Shown here: positions 45,459 through 52,919 of the stretch, one piece after another
How positions within the stretch are numbered: the stretch's first letter is position 1
How the letters are laid out: each line of letters opens with the position of its first letter
Source of the DNA: an uncultured Actinomycetes bacterium
GTDB taxonomy: Bacteria; Actinomycetota; Acidimicrobiia; Acidimicrobiales; RAAP-2
Length of the DNA: 64,000 bases
Reading direction: 5' to 3'
NCBI GenBank assembly: GCA_903924205.1
Contig: CAIYAP010000002.1
Span: forward strand, 124,001-188,000
The notes under the pieces: model-generated
The model's input: the letters and a program-made list of their open reading frames with translations, nothing else
Databases searched by the model: none
Told to the model about the DNA's origin: nothing
Translations under genes and position numbers: made by a program

Positions 45459-46477
45459 GTCGTGGCCCCCTGACGGGTCCACAACAAGATGACGAAGACC
45501 GGCGCACCGAACAGTGCGGTGACCACCCCGAGGGGCAATTCGGACGGTGATATCACGGTGCGGGCGATGGTGTCGGCGAACACTAAGAAGGCGGCACCCG
45601 AGGTAATGGCCAGTGGCATGATTCGTCGATAACTCGTTCCCACCACGAGACGGATGAGGTGCGGCACGATGAGACCCACAAATCCAATCAATCCCACCGC
45701 GGACACCACGGCGGCCGTACCGAGTGACGAGGCCACAATCACAATAAATCGCACTCGGCTCACGGGCAGTCCCAGACTGCGCGACTCCACGTCGCCTACC
45801 GCCAGCACATCGAGTGCTCGAGCGCTGGCGAGGGCGACCATGAGCGCAATGACCACGTAGGGCGTGACGCGCCAGACCGTCGACCACGAAGCCTGTGCGA
45901 GCGAGCCCAGTAGCCAGATGTAGACGCGGGCGATCGATGAACTATTCGCCGATTGCTGGACAAAGGTTTGGGCGCTGGTGAAAAGTGAGGAGATGGCCAC
46001 ACCGGCGAGCACCAAGGTGGCACCACCGCTACGACGAGACCGTCCTCCGACCAACCAGGTCAGCGCCACCGAGCTCAACGCACCCACGAAGGCGAACCAG
46101 GTCACCGCACCGGCGGGTGCAGTCCACCCATTCACTCCGACCAGAGCGACGGTGGCACCAAGTCCCGCGCCAGCGGCCACTCCGAGCAGGTAGGGATCGG
46201 CCAAGGGGTTGCGAAACACCCCTTGGTAGGTGGCGCCGGCCGTCGCCAGTGTGGCACCGGCGAGTAAGCCCAGCACGACGCGAGGCGCCCGCAAATCATT
46301 GATGAAGAAGCGGTTGATGCCCGTGAGCCGCGGCGGGCCCAGATGCAATAAATCGTGAGCAATGCTGGTCCACGCAATGGGTGTCGGGCCGGTCGCGAGC
46401 GCCCATAGCGATACCACCGCCACGGCGAGCAGAGAGAAGCCCATGGCCCCTACCCCGCGCGACGTCCAGCGACTCAT
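45455..46477 (-). CDS. btuC: FecCD-family ABC permease, probable cobalamin importer
   Basis: A 340-residue permease with about ten membrane helices. LRAPRVVLGLLAGATLATAGATYQGVFRNPLADPYLLGVAAGAGLGA near residues 46-95 and VGLIGFVGLIVPHLIRLVVGTSYRRIMPLA near residue 263 are family hallmarks, the latter being the cytoplasmic loop that contacts the ATPase. It starts 5 bases after the binding-protein stop. The family serves iron siderophores, haem and B12; the riboswitch upstream points to B12. Confidence 0.92.
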   Translation of the reverse strand: MSRWTSRGVGAMGFSLLAVAVVSLWALATGPTPIAWTSIAHDLLHLGPPRLTGINRFFINDLRAPRVVLGLLAGATLATAGATYQGVFRNPLADPYLLGVAAGAGLGATVALVGVNGWTAPAGAVTWFAFVGALSSVALTWLVGGRSRRSGGATLVLAGVAISSLFTSAQTFVQQSANSSSIARVYIWLLGSLAQASWSTVWRVTPYVVIALMVALASARALDVLAVGDVESRSLGLPVSRVRFIVIVASSLGTAAVVSAVGLIGFVGLIVPHLIRLVVGTSYRRIMPLAITSGAAFLVFADTIARTVISPSELPLGVVTALFGAPVFVILLWTRQGATT

Positions 46478-46482
46478 ATGAC

Positions 46483-47397
46483 TTACTTCCAGACTTTCTT
46501 GTCCACGTATGCAAAACGGACGGCCGTGGCGAGTTGCCCGATCAACAGCGACACTCGTGGTCCCCAGCGCGACGCCACGTCATCGTTCAGCGCGATGACG
46601 TGATGATTCTTGATGGCGGAAATCGTTAACCAACCCGGTCGAGCTGCCACCGTGATGGCGGACTGGTGGCAGCACAACGTGTCGGCCAAAAAGATCACTT
46701 TGGGGCTACTGGACACGATGTATTCCGAGTTGAGCTGCGGGTAGCCGTAGTCAGAAGGCGACGCCGCGGCATTGGCAATGTTGCTAATGCCAAGAGAGGT
46801 CATCAACGCACCGATGAAAGTGTCGCCCGTCAACGAGTAGTAGGTCTGATCAAGTTCGAAGTAGCCCGTGAGCACCTTGCCCGCGTGCGCAGGGATGGAC
46901 TTAATGGCTCCCGCGATCTGATTCTTCATGGTCATCACCAGGTGGGCGGCGGTCGCCGCGTGGCCAGTAAGGGAACCCAGCTGGTTGATCTGCGCGTACA
47001 CGTCGCTCAGTTTTTGAGCCGCGTCTTGCTCAACGACATGAATACCCGCCGCCGTCAGTTGCTGCTTAATGCCATTCGCGTCATACGAGATCACGACGAG
47101 GTCCGGCTTGCTCGAGGGATGGGTCGCACTTACGGGACACACCGAGGCAACGGCTTCCACCGACGGGTTGAAGGCGTCAATGCGCGTGCGTGGTAATCCG
47201 GTGGTGGGGAAATTGGCATCAAGGTCGACGGCCCTTACTTGGTTACCGGCTCCGATGGCATAGAGAGACTCCGTTGCCGTCGGCGACAGCGACACGATGC
47301 ACCCCGGAACCTTCGTCGTGTGCGACACCGACGCGCCGGCCACGAGGGGAGTGAGAGCGGAAGCGAGGACGCTGGCCGCGAGGACAAATTTCTTCAT
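46483..47397 (-). CDS. btuF: Periplasmic-binding-type protein, probable cobalamin-binding
   Basis: An exported 304-residue protein with a signal peptide (KKFVLAASVLASALTPLVAGAS; no lipobox Cys) and the two-lobed class III binding-protein fold joined by a long helix. CIVSLSPTATESLYAIGAG near residue 33 is the typical first strand and helix, and PDLVVISYDA and GRAVALNDD-like VIALNDDVASRWGPR close the lobes. It is the first gene after a cobalamin riboswitch whose hairpin can hide the AGGAG site of this gene, so translation should fall when B12 is plentiful. Confidence 0.9.
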   Translation of the reverse strand: MKKFVLAASVLASALTPLVAGASVSHTTKVPGCIVSLSPTATESLYAIGAGNQVRAVDLDANFPTTGLPRTRIDAFNPSVEAVASVCPVSATHPSSKPDLVVISYDANGIKQQLTAAGIHVVEQDAAQKLSDVYAQINQLGSLTGHAATAAHLVMTMKNQIAGAIKSIPAHAGKVLTGYFELDQTYYSLTGDTFIGALMTSLGISNIANAAASPSDYGYPQLNSEYIVSSSPKVIFLADTLCCHQSAITVAARPGWLTISAIKNHHVIALNDDVASRWGPRVSLLIGQLATAVRFAYVDKKVWK

Positions 47398-47399
47398 GG

Positions 47400-47585
47400 T
47401 CTTCTCCTATTCAGTCGAGGAGTAAGACCGACGGAGAACCTCCGTGCGACCGCTCTTGCCTCGAGAGCTGGTACAGCTCCTCGCGGAAGGCGACCTGACT
47501 CTGATAGTTGCCTATCAACACAGTGGCGGGACCGTGTCGGATTCTCACCGACTTCGCTTACGCGAGGTACTCCGACTGTACACCC
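47400..47585 (-). ncRNA. Cobalamin (B12) riboswitch upstream of btuFCD
   Basis: The minus strand holds the B12-box core: GGTGAGAATCCGACACGG then TCCCGCCACTGTG (about 47519-47548), followed by the downstream AGTCAGG box at 47494-47500. These match the conserved L5 and J6/3 regions of cobalamin riboswitches. The expression platform includes a hairpin around 47430-47445 and a complementary pair, CTCCT (47418-47422) and AGGAG (47404-47408), that can mask the ribosome-binding site of the binding-protein gene. The 5' edge is approximate. Confidence 0.92.
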
Positions 47586-47592
47586 CCATCGC

Positions 47593-48564
47593 GTGAGCCA
47601 CGAGTCCTACGATGTGGCCGTGCTACACACGCTGGTTCCCGACCGCGCCGTTTTGCGCGATGTCCTGCCCACCACACGCTTACTCCCCAATGGCATGGCT
47701 ATTGCTGAGATTCGCCGTGACTTGCGCCACATCAGCAACAGGAGAAACGTCAGGGCGGTGCTGGCGAGCTGGGCGTGGATGCTGTCCCTGGTCTGGCTGG
47801 GTACCCACGGGCCCTGGTGGCTGACCGTGCTCGCCGTGTTGGCCATGGGTCCCATCCACGTGCGATTCGCGATCTTGATGCACGAAGCAGCCCACAAATT
47901 GCTCTTCTCGCGTAAGTGGCCTAACGACCTCATCGGAACGTGGCTTGTCGCCTATCCCGCGTTCGTCCCCATCTCGGCGTACCGACGGGGACACTTCGCG
48001 CATCACAAGGACGAGTTCGGGCCGAACGAACCCGATATTGCCTTTTACCGCGGATACCCGGGAACGCGCGCCGACCTTCGACGTCGCCTCTGTCGCGACG
48101 CCATCGGTATTAGTGGGGCGAAAAACCTTCGCATGCTTTTCCTCGCGACCACCAAGGCATCGAGTCGCCGTGTGGCGCTCTCCATCATTGCCGTCCAAGT
48201 GGCGATGGCGATGGGCTTGTGGCTCTTCACCGGTCGCTGGTGGGCCTACCTGGTGCTGTGGCTCGCCCCGTGGATGACGCAGTGGCGAGTACTCAACCGA
48301 TTACGCGCTATCGCCGAGCACGGGGGCATGCAGCGAAGCAATGACCGTCGGCTGACCACCCACCACGTTCACCAGGGTCTCCTCGCACGGATGTGGCTGG
48401 TGCCGTTTAACACCGGTTGGCATTTAGCGCACCACGTCGACATGGGAGTTTCCTGGCAGCATCTCCCCGCGTTTCATGACGAACTCGTCCGCGCGGGCTA
48501 CGTCACCGAGGACATCACCTTTGCGACGTATCGCGACCTATGGCGGGCCGCAACTGCGGGCTAG
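47593..48564 (+). CDS. Fatty-acid desaturase family membrane di-iron protein
   Basis: A 323-residue membrane protein with the three His boxes of the desaturase/hydroxylase superfamily: HEAAHK near residue 96, HFAHHKDE near residue 136 and HLAHHVDM near residue 279, between four hydrophobic helices. These bind a di-iron site used with O2. The target could be an acyl chain, a sphingoid or a carotenoid. The GTG at 47593 follows the cobalamin riboswitch region of the opposite strand, and earlier codons would read through that RNA. It stops 1 base short of the converging mycofactocin SDR gene. Confidence 0.85.
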   Translation: MSHESYDVAVLHTLVPDRAVLRDVLPTTRLLPNGMAIAEIRRDLRHISNRRNVRAVLASWAWMLSLVWLGTHGPWWLTVLAVLAMGPIHVRFAILMHEAAHKLLFSRKWPNDLIGTWLVAYPAFVPISAYRRGHFAHHKDEFGPNEPDIAFYRGYPGTRADLRRRLCRDAIGISGAKNLRMLFLATTKASSRRVALSIIAVQVAMAMGLWLFTGRWWAYLVLWLAPWMTQWRVLNRLRAIAEHGGMQRSNDRRLTTHHVHQGLLARMWLVPFNTGWHLAHHVDMGVSWQHLPAFHDELVRAGYVTEDITFATYRDLWRAATAG

Positions 48565-48565
48565 C

Positions 48566-49342
48566 TCAGTTCAGAGTCATGCCACCGTCAACGGCGAGGT
48601 TGACACCGGTGATGGCGCTCGCGGCGGGTGAACACAGCCAGGAAATCGCGGTCGCCACTTCCGCCGGATCAATCAAACGCCCCAGGGGCTGTTGATCGGC
48701 AAACTCCTCACGAGACCGAAGTCCGTAGATCTGAGTCGATGCATCGAGAATCGCCGTGCGCGTTGATCCGGGGCTCACGGCGTTCACCGTGATGCGCAGG
48801 GGTGCCAACTCGACGGCCGCGGCGCGCACCAGGCCCACGACGCCCGCCTTTGCCGCGCTATACGCCGCCAGGAGGGGCAAGCCCTGGACACTGGCCGCTG
48901 AGGAAATAGCGACAAAACGACCACCGCCACGATCCACCATGGCCGGCACCGCCGCCTGCAACAAGCGACGAACTCCGAGAAGATTGACCGACATCACGGC
49001 GTCATACGCGTCGTCGCTCATTTGGTCGATGCGCACTCCCCCCGCGATCACACCCGCACCGGCGACGACCACGTCCAACCCCCCGAAGTGGTCCACCGCG
49101 GTGGCGACCGCGAGCTGAGTATCCGCGGCGCTTCGCACATCACCCACCAACGCGACCACCTGATCACCGTGGCGAGTGGCCACGGCCATGAGTTCCGCTT
49201 CGGTGGCCATGGCGTACGAAATCGCATCCACATCGCGGCAGCGGTCAAAGGCGACGACGCGATAACCATCATTGACCAGGGCGTCCACGGTGGCAGCGCC
49301 AATACCGCGCGCCGCTCCCGTCACAATGGCAACACGTGTCAT
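48566..49342 (-). CDS. Short-chain dehydrogenase, mycofactocin-coupled
   Basis: NAD(P)-dependent SDR of 258 residues. The TGAARGIGAATVDAL cofactor loop near residue 8, the NAG-like AGAGVIAGG, and the active-site AYSAAKAGVVGLVRAA near residue 163 are clear. Residues 33-62 form an insert (DRCRDVDAISYAMATEAEL), as expected for SDRs that appear with mycofactocin and hold NAD tightly. It overlaps mftE by 4 bases (ATGA) and is the last gene of mftA-B-C-E-SDR, so it is a likely client enzyme of the cofactor (inference). Its alcohol or carbonyl substrate is unknown. Confidence 0.85.
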   Translation of the reverse strand: MTRVAIVTGAARGIGAATVDALVNDGYRVVAFDRCRDVDAISYAMATEAELMAVATRHGDQVVALVGDVRSAADTQLAVATAVDHFGGLDVVVAGAGVIAGGVRIDQMSDDAYDAVMSVNLLGVRRLLQAAVPAMVDRGGGRFVAISSAASVQGLPLLAAYSAAKAGVVGLVRAAAVELAPLRITVNAVSPGSTRTAILDASTQIYGLRSREEFADQQPLGRLIDPAEVATAISWLCSPAASAITGVNLAVDGGMTLN

Positions 49343-50001
49343 GAGCGACCCTCTCGTTCATCAATCAACGACACCACTTCAGCACACCAGCGCGCTCGTG
49401 TCTCGTGGCCCTGCGCCACGGTGGCGCGACTCGGTTCCCCCAGCACCCCCGTCGGCGATAACACGGGTAATCCGTCGCGCATCCACACATCCAGCCAGTC
49501 GGGCGGAATGGGCACATCGTCCACTGGACGCTCCAGCACATCTAGATCCCACGTCGCCACAATGGAGGTTTCGGTGGCTCCGGCGTGCAAGTCACCGTCT
49601 GGTTCGGTCGTGAACCAGGCAGCCACCGAGGCACCTTCGGACTCGCAGGTACGCAGTGCGGACATCACGGCGCGGTGATTTCCGCCATGGCCACACACGA
49701 TGATGACGTGGCGCCACGTCAAGCGAGCCGAGCGAATGAGCTCGCTGATCGCCGCCTCGGTTACCTCGGCACCGAGTGAGAGCACTCCACGAAAACCTTG
49801 GTGCTCGCCACTCGACGAAAAATGCAGGGGTGGAGCAACGTCAACATGTCGCTGCTCGGCCGCATCCGCGCATACCACCTGCGCGATATCCGTATCGGTG
49901 GTGAACGCCAAGTGGGGACCGTGTTGCTCCACCGACCCCACGGGGATGAGCACAGTGTCAGCGGGCTGCCAACTCGTCCACGGCTCGCGGGGAAAACTCA
50001 T
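49339..50001 (-). CDS. mftE: Mycofactocin precursor peptidase MftE (creatininase family)
   Basis: A 220-residue creatininase-fold metalloprotease. PVGSVEQHGPHLAFTTDTDIA near residue 21 supplies metal ligands, SSSGEHQGFRGVLSLG near residue 62 is the family loop, and CGHGGNHRAV near residue 102 adds another His. In known systems MftE cuts the modified MftA peptide and releases the C-terminal Val-Tyr-derived heterocycle (AHDP). It overlaps mftC and the SDR gene by 4 bases each, so it is firmly within the operon. Confidence 0.93.
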   Translation of the reverse strand: MSFPREPWTSWQPADTVLIPVGSVEQHGPHLAFTTDTDIAQVVCADAAEQRHVDVAPPLHFSSSGEHQGFRGVLSLGAEVTEAAISELIRSARLTWRHVIIVCGHGGNHRAVMSALRTCESEGASVAAWFTTEPDGDLHAGATETSIVATWDLDVLERPVDDVPIPPDWLDVWMRDGLPVLSPTGVLGEPSRATVAQGHETRARWCAEVVSLIDEREGRS

Positions 50002-51104
50002 CGTGACGTAATGGTGACCCGCTTGGAGTGGTCAGGGCTAGGACGAGGACCCACTGACACTCGCTGCGCCAAAGCGGTCTCGCCGTGTCCGAAGACACAC
50101 TCGGGATCGGGGTCGCTGAGTTCGAGGCCCGTAAAGAACTTGGCGGCCATGCATCCCCCGCGACAGGCGTCGTAGGACCCGCACGAGGCGCACGCACCGG
50201 GCGAACCCGGCTCACGCAGCGAACGAAAGAGTTCGCTGTCGCGCCACACGTGGCCAAAGCCTCCGTCGAGAATTGAACCCGCAAGAAATTGCTCGTGGAT
50301 AACGAAGGGGCAGGCGTAGACATCACCCACGGGGTCAATGAGACACACCACGCGACCCGCGCCGCACAGGTTGATACCCGCCAGTGGATCGCCCAAAGCG
50401 GAGAGATGAAAGAAGGAGTCGCCGGTGAGCACCGTCGGGTGCGCCATCAGCCAGTGATAGAGCGCTCGGTTATCTGCCGCCGAGAGACGCAGCTCGTCCC
50501 AGACATCAACGCCACGGCCCGAGGGACGAAGTCGCGTCAAGCGCAGCTCCGCATTCATCGAGTCGGCCAACGCCAGAAGTTGGTCAATTTGCCCCACGTT
50601 GTGACGCGTGACCACGACCGAAATCTTGAACCCCTTCATGCCGGCATCGCGCAGATTCTCCATGGCGCGAATGGCGGTGTCGTATGAACCCTCGCCGCGA
50701 AGCGCGTCATTAGTAGCGGCATCGGCACCATCGAGCGAAATCTGCACGTCCAGGTAGTCATTGCCCGCGAGGCGTTGAGCGACTTCGGGAGTGATGCGTG
50801 ATCCGTTCGTCGAGAACTTGATGCCGATTCCTCGTGACAAGCCATACTCCACGAGTTCAAAGAAGTCCCGGCGAATCGTGGGTTCCCCGCCGCCGATGTT
50901 GATGTAGAAGATCTGCATCGCGGCCACCTCGTCCAAAAAGGCCTTGGCTTCATCGGTCGTCAATTCGCGTGGGTCACGAACGCCCGACGACGAGAGGCAG
51001 TGGCGGCACGCCAAGTTGCAGGCGTAGGTGACTTCCCAGGTCAAACAAATCGGGGCAGCGAGGCCAGACTCAAAGCGGTCGCGAAGCGAGTGATTAACCG
51101 ACAC
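49998..51104 (-). CDS. mftC: Mycofactocin radical SAM maturase MftC
   Basis: Radical SAM/SPASM enzyme of 368 residues. TYACNLACRHC near residue 27 gives the CxxxCxxC that binds the SAM cluster, GGGEPTIR follows, and the C-terminal CGAGRVVCLIDPVGDVYACPF plus CASCGSYDACRGGC give the SPASM auxiliary-cluster ligands. Known MftC, with MftB, decarboxylates the C-terminal Tyr of MftA and then crosslinks it to Val. It starts at GTG and overlaps mftB by 11 bases. Confidence 0.96.
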   Translation of the reverse strand: MSVNHSLRDRFESGLAAPICLTWEVTYACNLACRHCLSSSGVRDPRELTTDEAKAFLDEVAAMQIFYINIGGGEPTIRRDFFELVEYGLSRGIGIKFSTNGSRITPEVAQRLAGNDYLDVQISLDGADAATNDALRGEGSYDTAIRAMENLRDAGMKGFKISVVVTRHNVGQIDQLLALADSMNAELRLTRLRPSGRGVDVWDELRLSAADNRALYHWLMAHPTVLTGDSFFHLSALGDPLAGINLCGAGRVVCLIDPVGDVYACPFVIHEQFLAGSILDGGFGHVWRDSELFRSLREPGSPGACASCGSYDACRGGCMAAKFFTGLELSDPDPECVFGHGETALAQRVSVGPRPSPDHSKRVTITSR

Positions 51105-51363
51105 GAACGATGTCCGAACTCGTCAATGTTTCGAGAGCCCGACGCACGGCGGCACGCTGTTCGTCGGCCACCAGGGCCTCCAGCGCGACGTCCGCCGACT
51201 CAAAATCATCGAGCTGACGCACCACGTCGACTAGCAGAGGGCTCTTCAGAAATACCAGTCGCCGATTCCCATGGTGATAGGCCATCGCGCCAAATGATTC
51301 ATCACGCAGCGACACGCTGGGATGCAACGACCAATGGGCCGCAAAATCGGGTTGCTCCGGCAC
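51094..51363 (-). CDS. mftB: Mycofactocin precursor-binding chaperone MftB
   Basis: An 89-residue PqqD-like peptide-recognition protein that delivers MftA to MftC. Visible are the LHPSVSLRDESFGAMAYHHGNRRLVFLKSP strand region and the following helical half, as in RiPP recognition elements. It begins at GTG only 3 bases after the mftA stop and its end overlaps mftC by 11 bases, so the three are translated together. Confidence 0.93.
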   Translation of the reverse strand: MPEQPDFAAHWSLHPSVSLRDESFGAMAYHHGNRRLVFLKSPLLVDVVRQLDDFESADVALEALVADEQRAAVRRALETLTSSDIVRVG

Positions 51364-51366
51364 CGT

Positions 51367-51486
51367 TTAGTACACGCCGCAGAGACCGTCGATGGACACT
51401 TCCTCGACCAAGGTCTCGACGTCGCTGCTGGAGACGGCGCTGACCTCAGTGGTCGGGGCTTCGGCAGTTAGCTGTTCGCGTTCCAT
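51367..51486 (-). CDS. mftA: Mycofactocin precursor peptide MftA
   Basis: A 39-residue peptide too short for many gene finders. It ends in IDGLCGVY, where the last Val-Tyr is the part converted to the redox cofactor and the IDGxCGVY tail is the family signature (Leu here where Met is common). The leader is acidic and Ser/Thr-rich with an E-E-V-S-I-D run. A clear AAGGAG lies 6 bases before the ATG, and TAGATT further upstream is a plausible -10. It heads the mftA-B-C-E-SDR operon. Confidence 0.95.
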   Translation of the reverse strand: MEREQLTAEAPTTEVSAVSSSDVETLVEEVSIDGLCGVY

Positions 51487-51497
51487 GTGTACTCCTT

Positions 51498-51560
51498 ACG
51501 CTTTCCCTGAAATCTACTGAGCGGCGAGCATGCCCGTGCGCGTCATGTGACAATAAAGGC
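51498..51560. promoter_or_regulatory. Divergent mftA/mftF promoter region with GTCA-N2-TGAC palindrome
   Basis: The 74-base gap between mftA and mftF holds TAGATT on the minus strand (mftA) and GACAAT (51549-51554) ending 6 bases before the mftF GTG. The sequence GTCATGTGAC (51542-51551) is an inverted repeat of GTCA with TGAC and overlaps the mftF hexamer. A TetR-type regulator (MftR) controls such loci in mycobacteria, but no regulator gene is in the window, so the operator call is only a suggestion. Confidence 0.4.
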
Positions 51561-52919
51561 GTGATGCCCATTCCCCGCCCCGCGGTCCCCGTCGGTACGC
51601 AGGTTCGGTGGGCGCCGTCCACTCGATTGTTTAGCTCTCGCTATCTCGGCGGTGGCGCCCCCTGGCGCCTCGTCAAACTATCGGGGGTCGCCACCGAGGC
51701 GGTACGTCGATGGGAACACGGCAGTGACGTTCGATCGGGCGAAGAGGCGCTCGCGCGCACCCTGTGCGATACCGGATTACTCCTGGCCACGTATGACATC
51801 TCGACCCCCCTCGTCGATATCGTCATTCCCTACGCCGGCCACCCGAGCGATGCGGAGCGGCTTGCCGCGCAATGCGCGGGCCACGATGTCACGGTGGTTC
51901 GAGACGGCGTGGGACAACCCGCTCGCCACGCGAATCTCGTCAACCTGGAACAGAACGGGGGGCCGGCCGCCGCGCGCAACGCGGGCGCCGCGCGTGGCGG
52001 CAGAGATTTGATTTTGTTTCTTGATGACGACGTCACCGTGGATGACATCGACGAATTAGTGACCACGCTGGCCTCGCATTTTGTCGACCCCACCGTGTCG
52101 GCCGTCGCTCCGCGCATCGTGGGTGATGGTGACCCCTCGATTCGTGGTCGCTTCGAGCGAGACCATTCGCCGCTCGATCTCGGAGCATTGAGCGCTCGAG
52201 TTCATCCACACGGGGCGGTGCCCTACGTGCCGAGCGCCGCCCTGATGGTGAGACGATCACAATTCACGGGCTTCGATGAGGCTCTGCGGACGGGCGAAGA
52301 CGTCGATTTCGTGTGGCGGCAAATTGCCGCGGGCAACAACGTCCTCTACGACGCTCGACTCAGCGTTCGCCATCGAGCTCGAAGTTCATGGTCATCATGG
52401 TTCGCTCAGCGGGTGAACTACGGACAATCGGCGAGCGTGTTGGCCCGTCGTCATCCGCAGGCCTACGCCGCTCTTCGTCTCGACGCCACATTGACGGGCG
52501 GGTTGCTATCTCTCGCTCTCGCGCCGTGGCGCAGCGTGCTGGGCATATGGTCAGCCCTCGAACGGCGCTACGTACGCCAGTTACCCGACGACCCCGAGCT
52601 CGCTCGTGAACTGGCGCGCTTCGCCATGTGGAACCACAGCCGAGGTCTCGCCCGAGGCCTGATGCGTAGCTATGTGCCCCTCGTCATGCTCGCGCTCATG
52701 TCGAAGCGAACCCGCCGATTAGCGACCATCATCATCGGATTGTCGTTCGTGGGGCGCGTCTCGTCGCCACGAGACCTACGCGATGTGCCGCTCATGATCG
52801 CTGATGACGCCGCGTATAGCGCGGGTGTCTGGCGAGGCGTTTGGCGAACAAAGTCGCTGGCTGCCGTTCGCCCGGCAATCACCTGGCCGAGCGAACGACG
52901 CGCCCTTAAAAGCGAATAA
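51561..52919 (+). CDS. mftF: Mycofactocin glycosyltransferase MftF
   Basis: GT2-family glycosyltransferase of 452 residues that adds glucose units to premycofactocin in known systems. The GT-A start VDIVIPYAG near residue 90, NGGPAAARNAGAARGGRDLILFLDDDV with the DxD metal site near residue 154, and a C-terminal hydrophobic helical part (LVMLALMSKRTRRL) fit. It faces away from mftA and is probably leaderless (GACAAT 6 bases upstream of GTG). It ends 14 bases inside the converging alcohol dehydrogenase gene. Confidence 0.92.
   Translation: MMPIPRPAVPVGTQVRWAPSTRLFSSRYLGGGAPWRLVKLSGVATEAVRRWEHGSDVRSGEEALARTLCDTGLLLATYDISTPLVDIVIPYAGHPSDAERLAAQCAGHDVTVVRDGVGQPARHANLVNLEQNGGPAAARNAGAARGGRDLILFLDDDVTVDDIDELVTTLASHFVDPTVSAVAPRIVGDGDPSIRGRFERDHSPLDLGALSARVHPHGAVPYVPSAALMVRRSQFTGFDEALRTGEDVDFVWRQIAAGNNVLYDARLSVRHRARSSWSSWFAQRVNYGQSASVLARRHPQAYAALRLDATLTGGLLSLALAPWRSVLGIWSALERRYVRQLPDDPELARELARFAMWNHSRGLARGLMRSYVPLVMLALMSKRTRRLATIIIGLSFVGRVSSPRDLRDVPLMIADDAAYSAGVWRGVWRTKSLAAVRPAITWPSERRALKSE

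Noticed and set aside
47239-47592. Upstream extension of the desaturase frame
   Set aside because: It crosses the cobalamin riboswitch on the opposite strand and the binding-protein start; the encoded segment has no family features.
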